From Clonostachys chloroleuca (Eukaryota > Ascomycota > Sordariomycetes > Hypocreales > Bionectriaceae): a stretch of DNA of 64,000 bases. This document shows, piece after piece, positions 47,701 through 59,700 of the stretch. The stretch is taken from positions 5,704,001 to 5,768,000 of the forward strand of contig JBANAY010000003.1 of NCBI GenBank assembly GCA_037952775.1, in the 5' to 3' direction. A model generated the notes under the pieces. The model ran no database searches. It saw only the letters and a list, made by a program, of their open reading frames with translations, and was not told the origin of the DNA. The stretch's first letter is position 1; every line of letters starts with the position of its first letter. The position numbers and the translations under genes are program-made.

Positions 47701-50700
47701 AACTGGCAGATTTATGCTTTGCGATCGCGCGATAGAAACTAATTGAATAGCCGCAACTGAGTCACCGCCAACTCTCAAAAAGCTGTCGTACTTTCCGATG
47801 TCCTTGGTGGTTATATCCAGAACTTGAGCCCATAAGCTTCTCAGCTTGAATTCCATAGCAGTATTTGGAGGTTCGTGCTTTGTCGCCTCAGGAGCAAATC
47901 GAAGACGATCCTGTGTAGTCAACGCAGAGGCGTGGGAAACGAGAGCTTTGCGGTTTACTTTGCCAGAGACCGACATCTTTGGCTGTCCTTGAAAGATAAG
48001 ATAGGTTGATGGAATCATGTACAATGGAAGTACTGCTTCAAGAGAGCTGTTGATTGATGAGATCAGCAACCTGTTGTCTGAAGAAATGGACTCTAGCAAC
48101 TTGACAGCGCCATGAGACCTCGCGTCCGTCAGATCATTATACCACATGAAAGCAAGTAAGGTATCAGTCGATGTACTCTTATCTGATCGGACGACTTCGA
48201 CCATCGCACTCATGTTGTTTGGTAAGTAACGGTAGATCCTTGTTTCGATTTCACCTAGTTCAACTCTCTGCCCGTGAATTTTGACCTGTGAATCCATTCG
48301 GCCGATGTACTCGTATGTCCCATTTGCGTTTCGGCGTACCAAATCTCCTGTTCTATACGCTCTCCGGTGGGAAGTATCTCCCGGAAGCCAGTCTACGTCC
48401 TCCATCCAGGCTGCATTCTGCTCGGGAGTGACATTAATATACCCTCGGGCAAGCATAGGTCCCTGGATAAGAAGCTCGCCGATACACCCCACGGGCACCA
48501 TCTTCTTCACGTCTTGAGGTTCAACAACCCAAAATGCACTCGACATTGGCACACCGATGTTTGTTGGTCGATCGTCTCTTCCTACATCAGGGTTTCTGGC
48601 GCAAGATGATGCCTCGGCTGGGCCGTACAAGCCATTCAGTTGCACATGATCCTTCCAACGATCCGATACTTGCTTCGTGATAGCCTCGCCTCCCAGACCG
48701 ATGGTTTTTAAAGTTGGGACTTCAGACGGATGCAAAAGATTTACTACTGTAGGCGTGCAGAATAACCAATTGGCCTCCGTGGACCTGATTGTCGCAGCGA
48801 GGTCGTTGAGACGCTGATAGTCGGATGGCATACATATACAGGCACCTTTGCTCAGAGTGCCCAACACGTCGAAGATGCCTAAATCAAATGTAAAGGCGCA
48901 GAACTGGAAAACGCGAGTGCCAGGCCCCAGTCCCAGCTCAACCCCATAGGCGTCGAAAGATGTACACACTTGGTCATGCTGTATCAACATACCCTTTGGT
49001 CGGCCTGTAGAACCCGAGGTAAAGATAACAAAACTAGCATTCTCATAGCTGACGGAAGACGCCACTGGGTGTGGTGGGTCAGAAAGCTCAAGCAATTCCT
49101 CCTCACTCACAACTAAGGGGTTGATATCGAGTCCAGTGCTTTGAATGGTTTCTTTAGTTTCCAAAGAGCAAAGAACCAATCCGGCTTTTGAGTCTTCAAT
49201 GATGGACCTAAGGCGGTCAGATGGAGCTGCCGAGTCCAGGGGAACAAAGGCACCCCCAGCCATTTGGACAGCTACCATCGCAACCACAGCCCAAGCGGAC
49301 TTGGGAAAGCAAATGGGGACAAGGACTTCCGGCACCACGCCTAGTTCTTGTAACTTCACAGCCAGACGAGAGGCAAATATTCCCAGTTCGTGATAGGTAA
49401 GGTTGCGGTCCCAAGAAACGATAGCAGGGTCCAACGGCCGGGCTTTGATGTGTTCCTGGATAAGCCAGTGTGTACATGCCTTTGTTGGCTCGGCAAGCCT
49501 CTGTGACTCGATGGCATGTCGTTTATCCCATTCTCCCACAAGTGAGATGTGGCTCAATGGCTCTTCATCCAAGTGTAATAATTGTTGGACTACATGCTCG
49601 AAGTGATGCGAGATAGCAATAATCCGCGCATCGGAGATGACTCGAGCATCGTAGTAGAAGACTTGATCGGCGTTATCCTCGAACATGTTACTTACAACAA
49701 CAAGAGGATAGTTGAAGTAATTTCCCATTGCATCCTGCGTCAGTGCTCTTTCTGTCTCTCCGGCCAAGAGAACAGAATGGCCCCCTGTTTCAAGGTCGCT
49801 AGCTTTGGCTGTTGGCTGCACCACGAATAGACTACTGAAGTCTGCCGCTGTTCTGGCATCGGGATGCAAAAGCGCGATGTTTCGTAACCCTATTTGCTCG
49901 TATGGAACCATTTCCAGAGCTTGGCTTTGAATCGCTCGAAGATAGGCTCCCACAGATTGACTTTGATCAAGCTTAACTCTTACTGGTACTGTAGTTATCA
50001 ATGGACCAGGCATGCTCTCTACTCCTGGAATAGAGGCTTGGCGGCCAGACACAGTAGCTCCGAACACGACATCGTGGCTTTCGCAATAACGTGCAAGCAC
50101 CACAGCCCAAGCAGCTCTCATTACCGATGCTTTAGTAACTGAATTGTGTTTAGAGCCCTTCAAATTGACATGTTGATTGTGTGTTCGTGGGACATGGTTT
50201 TCACCCGCGGAGTAGCATTCGTCCAGGGGAGGAGGAAAAGATGCCTTCCTTGCTCCAACAAGCGCCTGTTTCCAGTACTCTCCAGCCTTTTTCATGTCCA
50301 AATCCATTAAATACTTGATGAAGTGTGAATACGGGCGCAGGACTGTCAATGTCTCTTCCTGAAACACCTGGTGAAGGGTAGCAAAAATTATCTTCAAGGC
50401 CCAGCCATCATACATTGCGTGATGTGTCGTCCAAACTATATAATCTTTGCCATCTGCACAAGACACAACAGTGTTCAAAGAAAGACGAGTTCCGTATCCC
50501 ATGATACTAGTGATGGGCCGATTCATATATGCGGCGGGATTGGCTGCGGTGACATATTCCCATTCCATCTCCTCTTTGACAACTAATTGATATGACTTGC
50601 GATGAACGAATACGATTCTAGATCGCATATTGGTGCACATCTGTGCTGTTACATTCCAACAATGTTGAAAACGGGCCAAATCAACATAGTCGTGAATTCG

Positions 50701-53700
50701 GAACACGTATTTGGCGATGTAGGAACCAGGCTGTTTTTCTGTTAAGGACATCAGACCTTCTTGCATGGAGGAACAAGGGAAAGCATCCTCTATTAGTTGG
50801 GTCTCAGAAAGCTGCCATTTCTGTCTCATTTCCGGGCTATTGATTCTGTCCCGGATATGAGGTTCGATCAGATCAAAGGGCGATAGCGGCTGCTCTTCAG
50901 ATGGCAGGTCCGGACACTCAACCGCATTCTCCGCCACAGCAAGCAGAGTCGGGTTGTCAAAGATGTCCTTGATTGTCAATGATATTCCAGAGTTACGTGC
51001 CAAGGTAACTAATGAGATAGCTGCTATGGAATCACCTCCTATTTGTAAGAAGTTATCGTCTCGTCCGATTGAATCAAGTGGAAGTTTCAGGATGTCGGCC
51101 CAGAGCTTTTGAAGCTGTCTCTCCATTCGGGTTTCAGGCTCACGCTTTTTACTTTCGACGCGTGAATATTTAACCAATTCGGTTGTATCAAGAGCCATTG
51201 TGATCTCCTTTAGCTTTTTGCGATCCAACTTCGTCGACGTGATTGATGGCATAAATCGGCAGTATATAAAATAGGTCGGTATCATATACCGTGGTAGCTT
51301 GGCGCTCAGCTTTCCCACCAACTCGCTGATCTGAGCCTGATTTTCTTCAGATGAGCACTCAAAGATATCCTGTGCTTCAAAGGAACCGGCCATAACCCGA
51401 TCAGTGAATGACAGATACGCCACTAGGTTTGTGCGAGTCGCTATTTCGACGCTGTCAACCACGACATGACGAAGGTCGTGAAGACCTTGTCTGATTTGAC
51501 TCTCGACTTCTCCAAGTTCCACTCTGAGACCTCTGATCTTGATTTGCGTGTCTTTCCTACTGACGAACTCCAAGGTTCCATCAGAATTGTAAGAGCATAG
51601 ATCTCCTGATTTATAGGCACGATTCCACCCAGTGATAGTTCGTCGAGGCGCCCACGAAGGAAGCGGTTGCACCATACTTGCATCCGTTTTCTCTTGATCC
51701 CCAAGATACTCGCGCAGCAACGTCGGACCTTGTATAACAACCTCTCCAACGGTTCCAATAGGGGCCAGTTGGCATGGGTTCTCCGGATCGACTATCCAGC
51801 AGAAACCACCAATAGGACGCCCGATCCTGAGTGGCGACTCCTCAACGTCAGTCCATTCATGGAGTGTACTGACCAGGCATGTCTCCGCTGGGCCCCATCC
51901 ATTGAGTAGCCTGACTTTTCCAAACCAAGCATCAAGAATATCTCTGCCAACAGCCTCTCCAGCAAGAGCAACAAGCTCTAGACTGGGGACCTCCTCGGGG
52001 GTGATGGTACGGATGAATGATGGCGTCAGCCAAGCCCAATTAATGCTATTCTTTTTGATAAATTCCGAGAGTTTATTCATTCTGTCGTGTTCAGATGGAA
52101 CGAAGATGCTGGCTCCAGATATCAATGGCAGAACGATTTCACCAATTGTGATATCGAAGACAAATGCACCAAATTGTAGGACCCTTTCACTACGTGTGAT
52201 GCCTATCCTCTGTGCAACAGCAGTCTGACTGGTGCAAACAGCAGCGTGCTCCATGACAAAGCCCTTCGGCGTCCCGGTGCTTCCCGATGTAAACAGCGCG
52301 TACATTGCAGATCTGGGGGATATTGTGATCGCAGGTGAAGAGTCGGGAAATCCTGAGGCCTGAAGCTGTTCATCCAAAGCCTTATGTACTTTTATCACGT
52401 TCGGCATGATATCCTCGCACATTGAGGCGTTTGAAGGTGAGCAGAGAGCCACAGTCGCCTTGGTCTGCGATACGACTTGCCTTTGACGTTCAATAGGATG
52501 AGATGGCTCGAGGGGCACCCAGGCGGCACCCGCCTTATTAATCGCAAGAATTGAAACAAAATGCCATGCAGATTTGTCGAAGCAAACATTAACCAAGTCT
52601 TGTGGCTTGACCCCGATCCTACCAAGCTTGTGAGCAAGACGATTGGCCGCCTGGTTGAGTTCCATGTAGGTAAAATTCCCATCCCACGCACAAATGGCGG
52701 GTGCCTCTGGGTTTGTTGATGCTTGGCTTTCGACCAAGGTATGGAAACAGGTGTTCATTATCTCAGGATTCTCTGTATTCCACGAGATAGCCTGTTCCAG
52801 ATCCCATGAACCAGCAAGTGAGATATCTTCTAACAGACTTTCTCTTCTAGTAAGAAGTTGGCGGACCACATTGTCGTATTGGTGATAGATTGCAGTAGCC
52901 TGGAGCTCAGAAAGATGCTCAGCGTTGTAAATAACATGGAGCTCAACGTTCTCAGCATGGACATGGCATTGGATCACCAGAGGATAGTTAAAGTATCCTT
53001 GTAAGATATCCTCCGCCAACTCGTCTTCGCCAGACCTCGGAACCAGTAAATCTTCTCTCATTCTCGAGGCAAGAAACCTGGCTGGCTGTATAACAAAGAG
53101 ACTAGAAAATTTGCAAGCATCCATTGCATCGGGTCCAATCTTGGAAATATTTTGGAGACCAAACTGTTCATAGCTAACCATTTCTGATGCCTGGGTCTGA
53201 ACATCCTGAAGAAAAGTTTCAACGGACTTTCTAGTATCTAATTGGACCCTTATGGGAACTGTTGCAATGATGGGTCCCGGCATAGATTCAATTCCATCAA
53301 CAGGTGCTTGGCGGCCGGATATGGTTGCGCCAAAACAAATATCCTGACTATCACAATACTTTGCAAGCACCACAGCCCAGGCAGCGCGTAACACCGTGGC
53401 TGTTGTGACGCGATTATGCACTGATTCACGAAGGCTGAGGAATTGCTTCAATACGCGAACCGCGCCCCTATTTTCATGCTTTCCGTGCTTAACAGCAGGG
53501 AACAGGGCCGGCTTAACGCCTTGAAGCTGAGTTGCCCAGTAAGTCCTAGCTGCATCAACATTCATGCTGGTTGTATGTTGAATGAACCAAGCATATGGTA
53601 CCACGGGTGTAATCTCTGTGCTGGAATATATACTGAGCAGTGTGTTCATGACCAACCGAATGGTCCATCCGTCCTGGATTGCGTGATGAATGGACGCCAC

Positions 53701-53785
53701 GAAGTGGTAGTCACCCCCGTCGTCTCGGGAAAGCGTGTAATGGCAGAGGGGTGTTCCATATGTCATTTTGAGGCTATAAGCCTCT
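41647..53785 (-). CDS. Giant NRPS, middle part: second half of C4, A4-T4, M5, M6, C7 and most of A7
   Basis: A 4,039-codon intronless frame. It opens in mid condensation domain C4 (MTYGTPLCHYTLSRDD, then HHAIQDG near 53,680), so the apparent ATG is not a gene start. Order: A4 (TSGSTGTPKG near 52,280), T4 (Ser 51028-51030), C5 (HHAMYDG near 50,415), A5 (TSGSTGRPKG near 49,005), T5 (Ser 47758-47760), C6 (HHSVFDG near 47,140), A6 (near 45,720), T6 (Ser 44467-44469), C7 (HHAAHDG near 43,840) and A7 (TSGSTGVPKG near 42,445). The frame goes wrong in motif A7 of domain A7, where FFKTGDLCFY is expected but YYGRFSKPVTC is read. The tail down to the stop at 41647 is therefore frameshifted, not real. 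No epimerase or methyltransferase insert is present between T and C or inside any A domain. One polypeptide with the flanking frames is the only sensible reading. Confidence 0.95.
41782..41785 (-). other. Apparent -1 frameshift in NRPS domain A7
   Basis: The coding strand has TTTT within gggcgcttttcaaaacc. Adding one T restores GRFFKTGDLCFYNETG across the two frames with no residue lost or gained. A homopolymer-associated deletion, real or a sequencing artefact, is the simplest explanation. Confidence 0.8.
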
Positions 53786-56700
53786 CTTTAGAGCATCTGA
53801 TAGTTTTAGATCTCCAGTTGAATCATCCCAAGATGTGTCATTCTTGATAACTAATTGGGTATGCAGACCACTCGAATTGATGATACGAGTGCGAAGAATA
53901 GGACAGGCTTCGAGCGTCCTCATCCAAGATTCCTTGAATCTAGGTAGGTCAATATGTCTTGATAACTTATAGACGAATTTTGCAATGTACGAGCCGGGTT
54001 GTTTGGCCGAGAGTGCGATAAGGCCAACTTGGAGGGCTGTACATGGATAAGCATCCTCAATCACTTGACGTGCATCCAGGCCGCATTCCTCTGACACGTT
54101 TCCAGCATTGATCTGTTCGGAAATAGACTGACCAAGCATTGAGAATGGTGAGATAGACCGCACGGTCTGATCAGGGTTCAAGAACTTAGCAGTCTCTGCA
54201 ACACGCCATAAACGCGGATCAGCGAAAATATCCTTGACTGTGATCTTGATTCCTTCGTCGCGGCCAGCTTTGACAACTTGGATTGCCGCAATTGAATCGC
54301 CCCCAATTCCCATAAAGGTATCACCACGTCCAATGGAATCTTCATTTATGTTAAGAATCTTTGCCCACAGCTTTTGTATGGTGATTTCCATTGAGGTCTC
54401 TGGAGCCTGCTTGTCTGTATCAAGAAGCGAGTAATTGTTCAATTGTTCCCGGTTCAGCGCTTTCGTAGTCTCCTTCAGGATCTTCTTGTTTAATTTTCCA
54501 GATACAAGGAGCGGCATATGGTTGCACGGTATAAATGTGGTCGGTATCATGTAAGGGGGCAGCGTGCCACGTAACTTTTCGACGAGAGATGCCAACATCA
54601 TTCGCAACTCCTGGGTCATGCTGGAAAAGAGCGCCTCAGTGTGAGGATCCTTTCTACCACTTGAAACTCCTTTCTGACTCTGAGGGCAGAAGTAGCATAC
54701 CAAGCTAGTTACCCCATCCCTTAACTGGGAATCTACAGCAACATGGTAGCTGCCATCCAGAGCGGCCTGAACGTGGTATTCGATATCTCCTAGTTCTATC
54801 CGCAGGCCACGAATCTTGGTTTGAGCATCCATCCGGCCCGCGTATTCCACGGTACCATCAGGATTCAGGAAGCCCAAGTCACCGGTTCGGTACATCCTAT
54901 TCCAATATGGAGACTCACGATTTGGTGCCCAATCAGGCATATCAGTCACAACGGCCTCCCTCGTTTTCTCTTCATCTAAGAGATATTCTTTCAGAAGTGT
55001 AGGGCTTTGAATGGCGATTTCGCCTAAGCATCCCACTGGAGCAAGCTTCTTTGGGTTGTTTGGCTCCACGATCCAGCAATATCCCCCGATTGGGCGCCCA
55101 AGTGTTAGATTGGAGTCCTCGATAGATTTCCATTCATGTGCTGCTGCAGCAACACAGGCCTCTGTAGGACCCCATGCGTTGAAAACCCGAGCACTTCCGT
55201 ACCATTGCTGGAATACTTCTCGACCGCCAGCCTCGCCGCCAATAAGTATCGTATCAATCGATGGAACCTCATCGGGGTTGATCGTACGTGCCAGCGAAGG
55301 GGGAAGAATCATGGAGTTAATAGAAGATTCATGAATGTAGGCTGCAAGGTTATTCATTCGATCGTGTTCTGACGGCACATACACACACCCGCCGTGTACA
55401 AGAACGCCGAAAATCTCCATAATAGACTGGTCAAATACATGCGAACTGAATTGGAGGTACTTCGTCGTATTCGAAAGTCCGATCCGGTCGCCGAGAGCCA
55501 TCATGCTACAACAGACCGCGCCATGTTGGATTGCCACTCCTTTTGGCGTACCGGTACTTCCGGACGTGAAGAGCACATACATGAGATCACGCGGCGAGAC
55601 TGTCAAAGCAGGCCCGTTTCGGTCAGACTTCCCCCTCTGCAAACGCTCAGAGAACGAGTGGTCGATTTCGAGAGATTGCTGTGAAATACAGGTCGATACC
55701 TCGGCAGTGGCCGGAGCGGAAATTACGAGCCTGAAGTTCGCTTGCTGAGCAATTTGTTGCAGACGTTGTGGAGGGTGTGCCGGGTCCAGAGCCACCCATG
55801 CAGCCCCCGTCTTGTTGACCGCAATGGCCGCAATAGTGTACCATGCCGACTTTTCAAAACACAACGCAACCAAGTGGCCACCTGCTATCGACAACTCGTT
55901 AAACAGGTAATTAGCTAGTCTGTCCGTTTCTCGTTCCAGCTCTTGGTATGTAAAACTTCCATCCCAGGCGCAGATAGCCATGGCAGTTGGATCTTGTTGT
56001 GCGTGATTCCCGATGAGAAGGTGTGGGCAGCTGTCTACGACCTCTGGTTCATAGTGTGAATTGGCTTCGTACGCTTGTTTTAAATCCCATTCACCAGAAA
56101 TAGACACGGATTCAAGTTTTGCGTCTGGTAATGACGAAAACTGCTGCAGAACATTTCCAAAATGGTGGTACATAGCCTGAATTCTGTGTTCGGGCAATAC
56201 ATGAGGGTTGTAGCACATCACGAAATCAATGGATTCTTGGTAAAGATGTACTTGAACTACGAGAGGGTAGTTGAAAAAGCTCTCCATCATTTCTTCGTCG
56301 TTAGAGTTGCTCGAATTGAGTTCAATGACGGGCTGAGGGCCATCAGTCGTAGTCAAGTGCTGCATAGGCTGCACAACGAACAGGCTACCAAAGTCACAGG
56401 CTTCCTTTGCATCCGGACTAGTCTTTGAGATATTTTGCAGGCCATATTGCTCAAAAGGAACCATCTCTAAAATCTGAGCCTGCGTGCTCTCGAGAAACTC
56501 CGAGACAGTGCTATTTTGATCGATTTTAACTCTGACGGGTACTGTAGCGAGAGTAGGCCCGGCAACGCTCACAACACCAGGAACCGGTGCCTGACGTCCT
56601 GAAACTGTTGTCCCGAAGCAAACATCATCTGTATTACAGTATCTGGCAAGCATGTACGCCCACGCAGCGCGAAGGACAGACGCTCTAGTCATAGACATAT

Positions 56701-59700
56701 CAGTAGAAGCAAAATTCATCGGCCTTTTGAAGATCTTAATAGCCTTTTCAACCTTGTTAAGAGGATTCTTGGGGAATGTAGCCCTCTGAGCTCCCTCTAG
56801 CTGTGTTCTCCAGTATTGAGATGAGGCATCTAGGTCGAGATCCTGAGTGTACTTGATGAATCCTGCATATGGTAGCTGCTCTGGTGTGCCAAGCCCGTGG
56901 TAACACTGGTTCAGCAGTGAGAGAATGAGACGCATTGACCATCCATCGAAGACTGCATGGTGTATGGTCCAGACAAATACCCGCTTTCCGCTATCCTCGA
57001 TAAGACTATATCGGCAAAGTCTATCTCCATACCCCATTTGCATATTCTGCATATCGCCTAGGAGAGATTTAATGCCATCCTCATCAGGTATGTCCCAAGA
57101 TGTCTCGTTACGAAGGACAACTTGAATGGCCTTGTTACCCAACAGTATTATACGTGTTCTGAGGATCTGACATTCGGAGACTGTTCTATCCCACGCCGAT
57201 TTGAAGCGAGTTGAGTCCACGTTGTCAGGGAGATAGAAAATATGTCTCGCAATGTATGAACCAGGATGCTTTGCTGCCAAAGTAATAAGGCCTTCCTGGA
57301 GGGTGGTACAGGGGTAAATATCCTCTATATCCTGCTCGGTCGAAATAGTGCACTGCAATCTTGTTTGGTGCATTGCTACAGGCTTTTCATCTGAAGCTAA
57401 CAAGCTGAATGGCTCGGGTATGAAAAGTGAGTTTCCATCGGCCATCGACGAGATGCTCGCTGAGGCGGCCATTGCGTCAAGGCGCGAGCTTCCAAAAGCG
57501 GTGTTCATGTCGATTGAAATTCCGTTTTGGCGAGCCAGGGATACTAAATGAATTATGGTAATTGAGTCGCCTCCGATTCGGAGAAAATCGTCATACTTCC
57601 CTATACGATCAGAGGGCAGCTTCAGAACCTGAGCCCAGAGTTCTCTTAACTTGAGCTCCATACTTGTCGAAGGCTCTGTCATGTCTTGATTCTCGTGTGA
57701 AAATGCATCCATCTCCTTTGGCGAGAGGTTTTCGCCAATCGACCTCAGTCCTCTTCTATCGATCTTCATCGAAGAGATGAAAAGCATCTTCTTGAGTGGC
57801 ACAATCATGCTTGGTATCATGTAGCCAGGCAGCACGTTTCTCAACTTTTGAACTACTTCCTTCAGACGCTGAGTCATTTTCTCATCTGGAATCAATAGAA
57901 ATTCCGATGATCTTTCGATATGCTCTGTGGGCTTTCCGCTCCCCAATGTCCCAGCAAAATTGACAAATGCAATCAACGCTTCTCCACCAGATGGCTGGCG
58001 AACAACATCGACAGCAACATTCTCAGCTTCTTGTAAGAGAGCTTTGATATTATGCTCAATCTCTCCAAGTTCGATTCTCTGACCTCGAAGCTTAATCTGG
58101 TTGTCCTTTCTGCCACAATATTCGATCTCGCCTTCAGCAGTGTATCGAACAAGATCGCCTGTCGTGTAAAATTTGTTATGTGTTGAGACATTACAGTATT
58201 TCGAGAAACCGAGATCTTGCACAAAGCACATTCCCGTCTTGGCCGGGTCATTTAGATAACCTTGTGCTAGGGTGTTTCCTTGAATGATCAGCTCACCAAC
58301 ACATCCAATAGGTGTGAGCTGGTTGTGGTTATCCGGCTCAACAATCCAGCAAGCGCTATTCGTGGAACCACCAATTATAAGAGGAGAGTCCAAGACTGAT
58401 TTGTAGGAATACATGCAGCAGATTACGCAGATTTCTGTAGGTCCATATGCATTGAGCAGTCTCAACTTTCCAAACCAAAGGTCAATAACATCTTGTGCAG
58501 GAGCCTCTCCGGCTAAAATCAGGACTTCGAGCAGTGGTACTTGTTCAGGCGCGAGAGTCCTTACAAAGGAGGGTGTAAGAACTGCTCCTGTCACACGTGC
58601 CTCTGTCATAAACTTGGGAGCACCCTGTAGCCGCTCATCTTCGCTGGGAACACAGACTGTTCCGCCGAATGCGAGTGTCAAAAAGATCTCCATAATACAT
58701 GCATCAAAAGTGTAAGTTGAGAATTGCAACCATCTAGTATTCAGGTGGGGGTCTATGAACCCAGCCAGTCCATGCATGGATGTACAAAGAGCCGCATGAC
58801 TGATCATAATCCCCTTTGGTTTGCCGGTAGAACCTGAGGTAAACAAAATATATGCCAAGTCGCTTGGAGACGGTGGCGTTGACTTTTCTTGACTTTGTTG
58901 TTTCTGTTCTGAGAGTTTCAAGATGAAGGATTTCGAAAGGTTCAATATAGCAGCAGTAGAACCCATGCTTTGACAAGCACTCAAAGTTGACGGAGATACT
59001 ATAATAATCGAAGCATTTACTTCCTTGACCAGCGCCTCTCGTCGGCTTTCAGGGTGGGCTGGGTCTAAAGGTAGAAAGGCACCGCCTGCTTTGAATATAG
59101 CTAACATGGCCATTATCCCCAGAATGGATCGTTGAGTGCACAATCCAACAATGCTTCCTCTTCTAACACCTAGGCTCTGAAGGTGTATTGCTAAGGATGA
59201 TGTCAGGTTTTCCAGCATGGCGTATGACATTGACTCTTCTGTTGTGTAGATAGCTTCGTGATCAGGCTGCGCCAAGGCATTTTGGGTTATCATATGATGA
59301 ATACAATCGGCATGCAGCTGAATTTTGTCTTTGTTCAGTGCCACAGAATATTCCAAATCCCAAGATCCTGAAACGGATACCGATTGAAGAGTGTTGCCGT
59401 TTGCTTGCTGGAGCTGGTCAACAATATGGCCAAAGTGGCGAGACATCGTACCAAGCTGCGACTCAGTCAATGAGTTCCGATCGTACACGAATGTAAGGTC
59501 AACATGATCCCCTGCTAGTGAACATTGGGTCACCAGGGGGTAGTTAAAATAATCCTGCATCATGTCCATTGTAAGTTCTTTTCCTTCATCAAACACCTCC
59601 ACGACCGAATCAGTCAAGCCATCGCTAGGCTGTTGAGATTGGACAACAAACAAGCTGGTAAAATCGCATGCTTGTTTGAATGAAGGGCTGATTCGAGATA

